The position numbers and the translations under genes were made by a program. A stretch of 35,727 nt of DNA from Planctomycetia bacterium (GTDB lineage: Bacteria > Planctomycetota > Planctomycetia > Pirellulales > UBA1268): contig JAPLNQ010000280.1 of assembly GCA_026401075.1 (NCBI GenBank), positions 1 to 35,727 of the forward strand, in the 5' to 3' direction. Below are positions 9,319-17,652 of this stretch, one piece after another. The notes below the pieces were generated by a model. It was not told the origin of the DNA. It saw only the letters and a list, made by a program, of their open reading frames with translations, and did no database searches. Position 1 is the first letter of the stretch; each line of letters begins with the position of its first letter.

Positions 9319-10895
9319 CCCCGACTCCGTCTGCGCACGAATCCTCCCGCGGTCCGGCCGGCCATTCCAGCGCGGGTGGCCGGCGCAAGCCGGCGGCCTC
9401 ATGGCTTGGCCTGCGGCCGGGCACGCTCCTGGCACTCGTGGGAATCGCCGTGCTTCTGGTGCCGCTCTCCGCCCTGAGCCAGCCGGCCGACTCGGCGAGC
9501 AAGGGGGGGAAGCTCGCCAAACTCCGTGAGCAGTTCGGACTGTCGCAGGCCAATCTCGGCGAGGTGGATCCAACCAGCGAGGCGATGCGACTGGCAACGC
9601 TGGGTCTCAAGAATGTCGCTGTGACACTCCTCTGGGATCGGGCCAACCACTACAAAAAAGTCGAGGACTGGACGAATCTCTCGGCCGTGCTCGAGCAGAT
9701 GACCAAACTGCAGCCCAACTTCTATTCGGTCTGGGACTTCCAGGCGCACAACCTCTCCTACAATATTTCGGTTGAATTCGACGACTACCACGACCGCTAT
9801 GCCTGGGTGATGAAGGGCATCGAGTTTCTCCGGCAGGGCATTTCGTACAACCTGCGGGAGCCCCGCCTGTTTGGCCGCATGGGCTGGTTCATCGGCCAGA
9901 AGATCGGCAAGGCCGACGAGAAGAAGCAGTATCGTCGGCTGTTCAAGGCGGACGACGACTTCCACGAGCGTGACCGGCCGGGCCGCACCCTGCCCGAACG
10001 CGACAACTGGCTGGTCGCCCGCGAGAAGTATCTTGCCGGTCAGCAGCTTGCAGACTCGGGATCGCCCCTCAAGACCACCGCCCTCATCTATCACAGCGAG
10101 CCGATGATGACGGCGATTAACTATGCCAAGTCATTGGAGGAAGATGGAACGTTCGGCGTTTCCGCCCGTGATGGCTGGAAGTTGGCGGGTGACGAGATGC
10201 GACGGTTCTCGGTCCGGGAAATCCCCACCACCTGGGAGGTGCCGGTCCGGCTGGGTATGCGCGAGGCTGAACTCGCCCGGGCTGACCGCGTGGCGGGCGA
10301 ACTCGAGCAATTGCTGCCCGGCCGCTTCACGGCGATGGAGGATTCGAAGCGGGCCTCGCTGACGGCCGACCAGAAGGCGGCGTTTGACGTGCCGCCGCTG
10401 GAGCGGACCGACGCGCAGCACGCCGACGCCCAGGCGGCGACCCAGATCATGCGGATGGATTGGCCGCAGGTAGTCGCCGAGGCGCCAGCCGATGTTCGCC
10501 CGCGGGCGAAGGAACTCCTCCGGCAGTATACGGAGGCGAAGGAAACGGCCGACATCATCGACCGCTATCGGGAAATCGTAAACTTCGACGTCTGGCGTGC
10601 AACCTGCGAGGCAGAGGTGACGGAGCCAGCGATCAAGGCCCGCGAAGCCACCTGGCGGGCCGAGAAGGATTTTGAAAACGCGAAGCTGCAACCCGCGAAG
10701 CAGGCCTATGAGGAGGCCTTTGCGGCCTGGCGGGAGGTGCTTGACGCATCGCCTGTGCTCCGCGCCGACCAGATCGCCTTGGACGACATCAACGACGTGG
10801 TGGATCGGTATCGGAAGCTGCTTGAACAACTCGACGAACCGTTTCCTAAGTCATTCCCGCTGCAGGACATCCTGAACCCCAAGCCGGCGCAGTAG
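9315..10895 (+). CDS. Membrane-anchored helical protein of the ABC operon, function unknown
   Basis: 526 residues, not assigned to a named family. A cytoplasmic basic N-terminus is followed by one membrane segment (~36-54). After it comes a long helix-rich part with TPR-like stretches (VTLLWDRANHYKKVEDWTNL, VLEQMTKLQPNFYSVWDFQ) and a charged, probably coiled-coil C-terminus (~400-500). It is translationally coupled to the permease (ATGA), so it is likely a periplasmic or membrane-side partner of the transporter. Its stop lies 22 bases from the convergent CorC-like gene. Confidence 0.75.
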   Translation: MTPTPSAHESSRGPAGHSSAGGRRKPAASWLGLRPGTLLALVGIAVLLVPLSALSQPADSASKGGKLAKLREQFGLSQANLGEVDPTSEAMRLATLGLKNVAVTLLWDRANHYKKVEDWTNLSAVLEQMTKLQPNFYSVWDFQAHNLSYNISVEFDDYHDRYAWVMKGIEFLRQGISYNLREPRLFGRMGWFIGQKIGKADEKKQYRRLFKADDDFHERDRPGRTLPERDNWLVAREKYLAGQQLADSGSPLKTTALIYHSEPMMTAINYAKSLEEDGTFGVSARDGWKLAGDEMRRFSVREIPTTWEVPVRLGMREAELARADRVAGELEQLLPGRFTAMEDSKRASLTADQKAAFDVPPLERTDAQHADAQAATQIMRMDWPQVVAEAPADVRPRAKELLRQYTEAKETADIIDRYREIVNFDVWRATCEAEVTEPAIKAREATWRAEKDFENAKLQPAKQAYEEAFAAWREVLDASPVLRADQIALDDINDVVDRYRKLLEQLDEPFPKSFPLQDILNPKPAQ

Positions 10896-10917
10896 GCGGT
10901 CCGCCACCATCGGCGGT

Positions 10918-12204
10918 CTAGGCACTGCGAATCAGCAGCTTGTCGATGCGGCGACCGTCCATGTCGACCACTTCGATCGCGAGCCCGTGCCAGCGCAGTG
11001 TGTCGCCTGTCGCGGGAATCCGCTCGAGTTCGGCGAGCACGATACCCGAGACAGTCGAATAGTCCCGGGGAACAGCATCGAGCTTGATGCCAAGCCTGTC
11101 CGCAAGATCCTCGACGCTCGCCCCGCCGTCGACGAGCCATGAGCCATCCTCCCGCTGCACGAACTCGGCGGTCTCGCGGCGATGCTCGTCGTGGATCTCG
11201 CCCACCAACTCCTCCAACACGTCCTCGAGCGTCACAAGCCCCTCGGTGCCGCCGTATTCGTCGAGCACGATGGCGAGCTGGTTTTTTTCCTTCTGGAAGA
11301 GTTCGAGCAATCGGTCGAGCGGCATCGTCTCCGGCACGAACAGGGCGCGGTGCATGATCCTGCGGAGCTCGATCGGCCACCCCATCCAGTTGTGCCGGAG
11401 CACGTCCTTGAGTGACACGTAGCCGAGGATGTGGTCGAGCGACCCCTCGTAGACGGGCAGCCGCGAATAGCCGGCCATGGCGATCGCCCCGAGCACCTCG
11501 CCGGGAGGCGTTTCGATGTCGAGCGCGTCGAGGTCGATCCGCGGCCGCATGATGTCGCGGACCGCCCGTTCGCCGAGGCGGAGCGCCTCGGTCGCCACCG
11601 CCTGCTCCACGGCCTCGAGAACGCCCTCCGCGCGGCCCGCCTCGAGAAGGTGTTCGATGTCATCCACCGACACGGTTGGCCCATCCTGCTTGTGGGCGCC
11701 CAGCATGACCAGCACCGCCGACGTGGAGGCGCCCATCAGCCACACGAGTGGCCGAGTGACCTGCGAGAAGATCTTCATGGCCGGGGCGACCAGACGGGCG
11801 AAGTCCTCGGCGCGGCGCAGCGCCAGTCGCTTGGGCACCAGTTCGCCGAACAGGAGCGTGACGAACGACAGCAGCACCACGAATACCGTCAGGGCGATCG
11901 GTCTGGCCATGGCACCCACCGCCGGCGGGGCGTTGACCGTGATCCATTCGGCGAGGTCGCTCACCAGACTGTCACCGCCGTAGGCTGCTGCCAGCGTGCC
12001 CACGAGCGTGATCCCGATCTGAACGGTGGGAAGAAACTGGTCAGGGCTCGAAGCCAGCTGGAGCGCCGTCTGTGCTGCCTGGTCGCCCGCGTCGGCCAGT
12101 TGGCGGAGGCGTCCGCGGCGGCTGGCGACGATCGCCATCTCTGCCCCCGAGAAGAAGCCGTTGGCGAGGATCAGGGCGAGGACAAGGAGGATTTCCGGCA
12201 GCAT
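10918..12204 (-). CDS. CorC/HlyC (CNNM-type) DUF21 and CBS domain membrane protein
   Basis: 428 residues. Residues 1-~190 form the DUF21 transmembrane domain, beginning ILANGFFSGAEMAIVASRRGRL, the typical start of this family. Two CBS motifs follow (RDIMRPRIDLDALD..., and FQKEKNQLAIVLDEYGGTEGLVTLEDVLEELVGEI, which is highly characteristic), then a CorC/HlyC C-terminal domain (~345-425). Family members are linked to magnesium or cobalt efflux. Its ATG lies 25 bases after the proB stop, so the two are probably cotranscribed, though no functional link is evident. Confidence 0.92.
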   Translation of the reverse strand: MLPEILLVLALILANGFFSGAEMAIVASRRGRLRQLADAGDQAAQTALQLASSPDQFLPTVQIGITLVGTLAAAYGGDSLVSDLAEWITVNAPPAVGAMARPIALTVFVVLLSFVTLLFGELVPKRLALRRAEDFARLVAPAMKIFSQVTRPLVWLMGASTSAVLVMLGAHKQDGPTVSVDDIEHLLEAGRAEGVLEAVEQAVATEALRLGERAVRDIMRPRIDLDALDIETPPGEVLGAIAMAGYSRLPVYEGSLDHILGYVSLKDVLRHNWMGWPIELRRIMHRALFVPETMPLDRLLELFQKEKNQLAIVLDEYGGTEGLVTLEDVLEELVGEIHDEHRRETAEFVQREDGSWLVDGGASVEDLADRLGIKLDAVPRDYSTVSGIVLAELERIPATGDTLRWHGLAIEVVDMDGRRIDKLLIRSA

Positions 12205-12229
12205 GCGTGGATCCGATCGGGGCGGCGTA

Positions 12230-13447
12230 TCACTTTGGGATGGCAGCGGCGTTGTCAGGGGCCGTCTCGTCGCGGCTGATCCGGCTCTCCGTGTTTATCG
12301 GGCCATCCCGGCTGATCACGGCAAGATTGTCACGGTGCACCACTTCCTCATACGGGCAATATCCCAGCACGGTGGCGATCTGTTCGGTCTTGATGCCAGC
12401 AATCTGTCGTAGTTCTTCGAGGGAATAGTGCACGAGCCCGCGGGCGAACACTCCGCCGTCCGCTGTGGCCAGCGAGCCGACGTCGCCCGTCGTGAACGAG
12501 CCCTCGATCGTAGGGACGCCGGCTGCGAGCAGGCTGCGTCCCCGGGCAACGACGGCCTCCCGGGCCCCCGTATCGACGAACACCTTGCCGCGGGCATCAG
12601 CCGACCAGCCCAGCCACCGCTTCCAGGCAGGCATCGTCGTTTCACGGCCCACGAAGAGCGTGCCCGCCGTCTCACCGCGGCAGATGCGTTCGAGCACGTG
12701 GTCGTCTCTACCGGAGGCGATGATGCAATGGCCCCCGGCCTCGGTGACGATCCCCGCCGCCGCGATCTTGCTGGCCATGCCCCCCTTGGACAGCCCGCCC
12801 AACCGGTCGCTGGCCAAAGCGGCCACGGCCGCGTCGATCCGCGGTACGGTGAGCAGCCTCGTCGCGGCGGGGTCGGACGGATGACGGTCGAACAGCCCCT
12901 CGACGTCGGAGAGGAGCACGAGCAGGGGCGCGCCCAGCAGCGTGGCCACGAGCGCTGCCAGGCGGTCGTTGTCGCCGAAGGATGTCCGCAGTTCCTCCAC
13001 GCTGACCGTGTCGTTCTCGTTGATGATCGGGATCGCTCCGTAGTCGAGCAGCGCGCGGAGCGTGTTGCGGATGTTGAGGTAGCGGGCCCGATCCTTGAGG
13101 TCATCGGCCACCAGCAGCACCTGCGCGGCGTGCCGGCCCTGGGCGCGGAGCACCCGCTCGTAGGCCTCGATCAGACAGCTCTGGCCGATCGCCGCCACGG
13201 CCTGCAGGTGGGCCAGTTCCTGGGGCCGCTTGGTCAGGCCCATCCGCCCCATGCCGGCCCCAACGGCGCCGGAACTGACGAGCACGACCCGCCGCCCTTG
13301 GGTCAGGATGGAGTCGAACTGGCGGCCGAGCGCCTCGATCCGCGCATCATCCAACAGTCCATCGGGGCCGGTGAGCACGCGGGTGCCGACCTTGACGACG
13401 ATCAGGGAGGCGGAGGCGGCGAGGTCCGTACGGAGCTGGTCAGTCAT
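12230..13447 (-). CDS. proB: Glutamate 5-kinase
   Basis: 405 residues from the ATG at 13447; the frame stays open upstream but similarity begins at SLIVVKVGTRVLTG. Amino acid kinase motifs are clear: VSSGAVGAGMGRMG, INENDTVSVEELRTSFGDNDRLAALVA, LLSDVEGLFDRHP and GLSKGGMASKIAAAGIVTEAGG. A C-terminal PUA domain follows (~285-375). A tail of about 28 residues ending DNAAAIPK extends past the usual ~370 residues. It makes glutamyl 5-phosphate, the first step of proline synthesis. proA is not in the window. Confidence 0.95.
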   Translation of the reverse strand: MTDQLRTDLAASASLIVVKVGTRVLTGPDGLLDDARIEALGRQFDSILTQGRRVVLVSSGAVGAGMGRMGLTKRPQELAHLQAVAAIGQSCLIEAYERVLRAQGRHAAQVLLVADDLKDRARYLNIRNTLRALLDYGAIPIINENDTVSVEELRTSFGDNDRLAALVATLLGAPLLVLLSDVEGLFDRHPSDPAATRLLTVPRIDAAVAALASDRLGGLSKGGMASKIAAAGIVTEAGGHCIIASGRDDHVLERICRGETAGTLFVGRETTMPAWKRWLGWSADARGKVFVDTGAREAVVARGRSLLAAGVPTIEGSFTTGDVGSLATADGGVFARGLVHYSLEELRQIAGIKTEQIATVLGYCPYEEVVHRDNLAVISRDGPINTESRISRDETAPDNAAAIPK

Positions 13448-13599
13448 GGGCCGATGGTGAGGGGAGCAAATCGGATGTTTCCCTGGGCACGCATCGTACC
13501 GTTGGCGGGGGAGGGGAGGCCACAGAGGCGGCCCGCCACGGCCGTGACGCCTGTGAAAACTGCTGCATGCCGCAAATCGCCGCACGTGCGAGCCGCTGG

Positions 13600-13629
13600 T
13601 TGAGGCGTGCGGCCCCGAGGGCGGATAGT
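13600..13629 (+). promoter_or_regulatory. Weak candidate promoter for the purF-like gene
   Basis: TTGAGG (13600-13605) and GATAGT (13624-13629) are 18 bases apart, 78 bases before the GTG start, inside the 260-bp region divergent from proB. Each hexamer matches the consensus at 4/6. Confidence 0.3.
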
Positions 13630-13707
13630 GCAGGCACGCCGGGCCAGGACAGGGACTAGGACTACGGCCAGCCCACCGCCGGGCACCTTTGAAACACCTT
13701 CCGGGGC

Positions 13708-15315
13708 GTGCGATTGAGCGAACTGCATCACGAGTGCGGGTTGGTAGCCATCTACCACCTGCCATGCCGCGATGGCGCCGATCCCAGCCACCTCTGCCCG
13801 GCCCAAGGGCCGGAGGAGGTGTCGCGTCTCGTGCCGCGGATGCTCCTCGACATCCAAAACCGCGGCCAGCTCTCTGCCGGCATGACCGTCTGGAATCCTG
13901 ACCGCAGCCAGCTGCTCGCCACGATCAAGGATGTGGGCAGCGTCAGCGAGGTGTTTCGCCTCAGCCACCGCGGCAAGTACGAGGCTCTGATGGCGCAGCA
14001 CACCGGTCGGGCCGCCATCGGCCACGTCCGTTATGCCACCTGCGGCGCCGAGGACCGCGGCTATGCCCAGCCGCTCGAGCGGCCGCATATCCAGAAGCGG
14101 AAATGGTTTTCCTTCGGGTTCAACGGGCAACTGGCGAATTACATGGAGCTGCGGGCTGAGATCCTCGCCAACGATGAAAATCATCTGGCCCGCGACAACG
14201 ACACCGAAGTGATCATGCACGCCATCGGCAACGAGCTGTCGGGCGCCGCCGATCCGGACCCCATCGAACTGCTCGCGACGATCTCGAAGCGATTCGACGG
14301 CGCCTGGAACATCGCCATGCTCGACGCCTGCGGCCGGATGATCGTGGCCCGCGATCCGCTTGGCATCCGGCCGATGGAATATGCCCAGCTCGGCCCCCTC
14401 GTTGCCGCCGCCAGCGAGAGCGTCGCCCTGCTCAACATCGGCTTTCCGACCGAGTCGATCCGGTCGCTCGAGCCGGGCATGGCGCTCATCGTCGATGGCG
14501 AGAGCGTGCGTGTTGAACGGTTCGCCGAGAGCCCGAAGCAGGCCCACTGCTTCTTCGAATGGGTCTACTTCGCCAACGTCGCGAGCACGATGGACGATCG
14601 CAGCGTGTATCTGTCGCGGAAGCAGCTCGGCGAAGAGCTCGCCCGTCTGGAGACGATCTCCATCGACGCCGACACCGTCGTCGTGCCCGTTCCCGACACG
14701 AGCAAGGCGGCCGCCGACGCCATGGCCTACCGGCTCTCGATCCCGTCGGTGGAAGGGCTGATCCGCAACCGTTACACGGGCCGCACGTTCATCGACGGCG
14801 CCTCGAGCCGTCGGCAGAAAGCCGAATCGAAATACACGCCGCTCCGCGAGGTGCTTGAGGGCAAGCGGGTGATCCTCGTCGAGGATTCGATCGTGCGGAG
14901 CACGACGATGAAGGTGCTGCTGGGCCGGATGCGGTCGCTGGGACTCGCTCGGGAGATCCATGTGCGGATCGCCTGTCCGCCGATCGTCGCACCCTGCTTC
15001 TACGGCATCGACATGTCGACGATCGACGAACTCTTCGCTCCGCAGTTTCTCCGCGGGGGCGTGCTCACCGAAGAGGCTCAGGCGGAGATGGCCGCACGGC
15101 TCGGGGCCGACTCGCTGCGGTATCTGCCGTTGGAGTCGGTGGCGCGATCGATCGGATTTGAGCCGTCGCAACTCTGCCAGGCCTGCCTGACGGGCAACTA
15201 TCCCACACCCGCCGGAGAGCGGCTCTACAAGATCGCCCTGACGCATACGGGCCGGGATGACTCGGACCGCGGTGGTGGCTCAGGCCGCACCTACGAGTCT
15301 GCCTCAGCCAAGTAG
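13708..15315 (+). CDS. purF: Amidophosphoribosyltransferase (PurF), Fe-S type
   Basis: 535 residues from a GTG start. The catalytic Cys10 ([10 protein letters not shown]) follows a 9-residue propeptide that would be removed to expose it. Glutaminase motifs: [34 protein letters not shown]. Phosphoribosyltransferase motifs: [25 protein letters not shown] and the PRPP loop [13 protein letters not shown] (~388-400). Cys281, Cys430, Cys490 and Cys493 sit where the 4Fe-4S ligands lie in the Bacillus-type enzyme. It makes phosphoribosylamine, the first step of purine synthesis. Motifs are somewhat divergent (GQLAN for GNLVN), so a specialised paralogue cannot be excluded. Its stop is 9 bases from the convergent trmB stop. 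Confidence 0.88.
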   Translation: MRLSELHHECGLVAIYHLPCRDGADPSHLCPAQGPEEVSRLVPRMLLDIQNRGQLSAGMTVWNPDRSQLLATIKDVGSVSEVFRLSHRGKYEALMAQHTGRAAIGHVRYATCGAEDRGYAQPLERPHIQKRKWFSFGFNGQLANYMELRAEILANDENHLARDNDTEVIMHAIGNELSGAADPDPIELLATISKRFDGAWNIAMLDACGRMIVARDPLGIRPMEYAQLGPLVAAASESVALLNIGFPTESIRSLEPGMALIVDGESVRVERFAESPKQAHCFFEWVYFANVASTMDDRSVYLSRKQLGEELARLETISIDADTVVVPVPDTSKAAADAMAYRLSIPSVEGLIRNRYTGRTFIDGASSRRQKAESKYTPLREVLEGKRVILVEDSIVRSTTMKVLLGRMRSLGLAREIHVRIACPPIVAPCFYGIDMSTIDELFAPQFLRGGVLTEEAQAEMAARLGADSLRYLPLESVARSIGFEPSQLCQACLTGNYPTPAGERLYKIALTHTGRDDSDRGGGSGRTYESASAK

Positions 15316-15344
15316 TGGAACGGCTCAGCCAGGGAGTGGAACGG
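15303..15344. repeat. 21-bp tandem duplication at the purF/trmB 3' junction
   Basis: Two adjacent 21-bp units differ at two positions (CTCAGCCAAGTAGTGG... then CTCAGCCAGGGAGTGG...). Copy 1 contains the purF TAG; copy 2 contains the trmB stop on the other strand. A recent tandem duplication of a gene end is the simplest reading. Confidence 0.8.
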
Positions 15345-16011
15345 CCGTGCGGCTGCACGTGGCCGGCGCGGTGGACCGCTCCAGCAGGGCCCGCCAGACC
15401 GGGGCGCCGGCCAGCCGCGTGCGGCGTTCGAAGTGCGTGCGGTAGTCGAGGTCGTGTTCGGCAGGGCGGGCCTCCACGTCGCGGGCCGCGGCGAAGAGTC
15501 CCGTGCCCTGGGCTGCCGCCATGGCCTCGTGGAAATACTCCTCCACGTCGGTCCAGATATGCAGTTGGGCACCGGGCATGAGCACGCGGCCGGCATGGAT
15601 GAGAAAGGCGTCGGAGAGCACTCGCCGCTTGCGATGGCGGGCTTTCCACCATGGGTCGGGGAAATAGACGTGGATGGCAGCCAGGCAGGCGTCGGGCAGC
15701 AGACTGCTGGCAAGGTAGGTGGCATCACCGTGGATGATCCGGGCATTGGCGGCCCGCTGGGCGGCGAGTTTGCCGCCGCAGAGCCGCGCATAGCCGCCGC
15801 TGATTTCCGCGCCCAGGAAATTCAGGTCTGGCCGTGCGGCCGCGGCCGTGGAGAGAAACAGCCCCTTGCCGCTGCCCACCTCCATCTCGATGGGCGCTTG
15901 CCTCGGAAACAGGCTCTGGGGATCGAGCGGCGCGGGCAGTGCCGCCAGTTCGAGCAGGTGACCGGATAGGTCGAGCGACGGATCAGGCTTGCGGGGTGGG
16001 CGGCGGGGCAT
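15325..16011 (-). CDS. trmB: tRNA (guanine-N7)-methyltransferase
   Basis: 228 residues from the ATG at 16011; the frame also allows a TTG at 16038 that adds nine residues, and neither has a clear ribosome binding site. The SAM-binding motif EMEVGSGKGLFL is followed by LGAEISGGYARLCGGK, ARIIHGDA, the highly characteristic HVYFPDPWWKARHRKRRVLSDAFL, and HIWTDVEEYF. It methylates G46 in tRNA variable loops. The C-terminal 20 residues are low in similarity to the family and end inside the tandem duplication. Confidence 0.93.
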   Translation of the reverse strand: MPRRPPRKPDPSLDLSGHLLELAALPAPLDPQSLFPRQAPIEMEVGSGKGLFLSTAAAARPDLNFLGAEISGGYARLCGGKLAAQRAANARIIHGDATYLASSLLPDACLAAIHVYFPDPWWKARHRKRRVLSDAFLIHAGRVLMPGAQLHIWTDVEEYFHEAMAAAQGTGLFAAARDVEARPAEHDLDYRTHFERRTRLAGAPVWRALLERSTAPATCSRTAVPLPG

Positions 16012-16065
16012 GGGAGCGTGCGATGGCCGGGGGACCAAGAGTCATGGAAGGAGTCATGGCCAGTG

Positions 16066-16590
16066 TCATTCGGCCGGGGTGCCCGCAATGCTGGCGAGTG
16101 CATCGACCGGCAGGGGCACGCCCTTGATCATGCCATCCACGACGATTCGATCACGGACAAGTCCTTGGAAGCGGCAGACGATCATCGCCCGAGGCCGGAC
16201 CCGAACCCGCTCCACCGCGATCACCAGCCGGTCGCCGGGCACCACCGGTTCGCGGAATCGCACCTCCTCCAGACCGCCGAAGCCGATCACTTTGGCATCG
16301 AGCAGGTTGTAGCGATGGGTGTAGTAGCTGGAGAGTTGAGCGGCAGCCTCGCACATCATGACGCCCGGCATCAGCGGCATCACGGGGAAATGGCCACGCA
16401 CCCAGAACTCGTCGCGGGTGATGTCCTTGTAGCCCACGCACAGACCACGGGACTGATCCTCGTGCACGATCGCCGTCAACTGCTCCATCTCGAACCGCTG
16501 CATATTCCAGCGACGGATCTCATGGATGTCGGCGATGACGTGATCGAGGTCGTATTCGCTGGGATGGATGATGTAGTCGCGCGGGGCCAC
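16066..16590 (-). CDS. 3-hydroxyacyl-ACP dehydratase FabZ-like (HotDog fold)
   Basis: 174 residues from a GTG at 16590, chosen because GGAGG lies nine bases upstream; the frame remains open further. The active-site segment GHFPVMPLMPGVMMCEAAAQL contains the catalytic His and Glu of the FabZ/FabA hot-dog family, and FREPVVPGDRLVIAVE is also typical. It likely dehydrates beta-hydroxyacyl-ACP in fatty acid or lipid A acyl chain synthesis. It is longer at both ends than FabZ (~145), so a specialised dehydratase is possible. It sits just after a 32-residue gene (22 bases) and before trmB. Confidence 0.85.
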   Translation of the reverse strand: MAPRDYIIHPSEYDLDHVIADIHEIRRWNMQRFEMEQLTAIVHEDQSRGLCVGYKDITRDEFWVRGHFPVMPLMPGVMMCEAAAQLSSYYTHRYNLLDAKVIGFGGLEEVRFREPVVPGDRLVIAVERVRVRPRAMIVCRFQGLVRDRIVVDGMIKGVPLPVDALASIAGTPAE

Positions 16591-16612
16591 TGCGTTCGCC
16601 CTCCGATCCGGC

Positions 16613-16711
16613 TCAGGTACGAATGTGCTTCCGCTTGGCCTTACGGGCCTTGCTATTGGCGGGCCGTGAGCCATGGTTGGCTTTTTTGAGGGTGCGATGC
16701 GGCTTGGTCAT
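16613..16711 (-). CDS. Very small, strongly basic protein (32 residues)
   Basis: 32 codons plus TGA, found by reading the strand directly. The product begins MTKPHRTLKKANHGSRPANS and ends KARKAKRKHIRT, with 14 Lys, Arg or His residues and no acidic ones. GGAG lies seven bases before the ATG. It ends 22 bases before the FabZ-like GTG, with which it is probably cotranscribed. The composition resembles small ribosome-associated or nucleic-acid-binding proteins, but no named family is recognised. The good ribosome binding site and the tight gene spacing argue it is real. Confidence 0.7.
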   Translation of the reverse strand: MTKPHRTLKKANHGSRPANSKARKAKRKHIRT

Positions 16712-16825
16712 CAGAAAACTCCGGAGTCGGGGTGATCGGGAATACGTCGCGCGTGCGGCGGCTCGCCGAGTTGTACCACGCCGCGGGACGCGGTTCCATC
16801 CTGATGCGCAGCCGCAGGAATGGGC

Positions 16826-17362
16826 TTACGTTCGCCGGTGCGAGGGGGCCGCCATGCCGTCTGCTGGCGGGGCCGACGAACGTTCCGCGGCGAGCGACTC
16901 CCTGAGGCTCGTCCTCACGATTTCCACGAAGCTCGCTCCCAGGAATCCCAGCAGGCCACCCACCACGGCCGACGAGCCACCGCCCAGCAGGGCTCCTGCC
17001 GGCGAACTGGCGGTGAGCCACATCAGCGCGAGCGTGCCGGCCGTGCCGCCGCAGACCGCGCCGATCCCGGCTGAGATCGGTACCAGGCGGCCCAGACTGG
17101 AACGACGCTGGAGGGAAGAGGGGGATGGCGAGGGCAGGTGCGGCAGCGCTGCGTGGGCGTCGGGCGACAGTCCGCGGGGCCTGGCCAGATCGCGGTCGGT
17201 CGCCTCGCTGAGCCGTGTGCCGATGGCGTTGCCGGCCACGTGCATGGCCACGCTGGCCAGCAGCACCGCCGCGGCCATCCAGCCGGCGAGCCCGAGCCAG
17301 CCGATCGCCGCGCAGGCGATGGCCAGGACGACCGCCAACCAGGAATAAGTGACCAGACGCAT
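16826..17362 (-). CDS. Small hypothetical membrane protein
   Basis: 178 residues from the ATG at 17362, preferred over a GTG nine bases earlier because GGAG lies eight bases upstream. There are two membrane segments near the N-terminus (~5-25, 28-48), a charged Pro/Ser-rich loop (~55-90), and two Gly/Ala-rich hydrophobic segments (~93-145) with GAVCGGTAGTLALMWL and GGGSSAVVGGLLGFLGASF. The tail is polar. No family is recognised. It is the first gene of a probable minus-strand set with the 32-residue gene, the dehydratase and trmB, though the 114-bp gap after it is long. Confidence 0.7.
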   Translation of the reverse strand: MRLVTYSWLAVVLAIACAAIGWLGLAGWMAAAVLLASVAMHVAGNAIGTRLSEATDRDLARPRGLSPDAHAALPHLPSPSPSSLQRRSSLGRLVPISAGIGAVCGGTAGTLALMWLTASSPAGALLGGGSSAVVGGLLGFLGASFVEIVRTSLRESLAAERSSAPPADGMAAPSHRRT

Positions 17363-17590
17363 GCGACACACTCCGGCCGGTAGTGTAGACCCGGTCAGCT
17401 GGGAAGCGTAGCGGTACGGTCAACGGTGCTGCACCGCCGGGACGGCAGAAGTCTCGTCGCAGTGGCTTTTTCTCCTTACACGACCTACGGCAGCGCATTC
17501 CCCAGAAGGTCGAAAAATCCAAAAGCTCCTCGAGCTTCCGCCGATCCCGGCTTCCCTTTCACGATTGCGCGGCAGGATGCCACGCTCGCG

Positions 17591-17645
17591 CCAGCGGGCG
17601 GAGGCCCGCCAAGAAAAAATCGCACGATGCGATGTTTTTCGTGAA
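17591..17645 (-). repeat. Structured two-hairpin repeat element, copy 2
   Basis: Its first 22 plus-strand bases equal those of copy 1 (hairpin GCGGGC-GGAG-GCCCGC). The second hairpin spans 17613-17640: a 12-bp stem, CGA loop at 17625-17627, bulged G at 17634, then GTGAA. Five stem pairs differ from copy 1, all compensated. It begins 8 bases after the stop of the 17653-19266 gene on the minus strand. There the inner stem followed by TTTTTTC could also act as an intrinsic terminator. The rest of 17363-17652 holds no gene. Confidence 0.8.
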
Positions 17646-17652
17646 CACAGCC

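Noticed and set aside
10896-10917. CCGCC/GGCGG hairpin between two convergent genes
   Set aside because: The stem is only 5 bp with no T run on either strand, so it is not a convincing terminator.
12428-13603. 391-codon open frame on the plus strand
   Set aside because: Antisense to proB, with no family similarity.
13444-15246. 600-codon open frame on the minus strand
   Set aside because: It is antisense to purF, whose motifs are unmistakable, and overlaps the proB start region.
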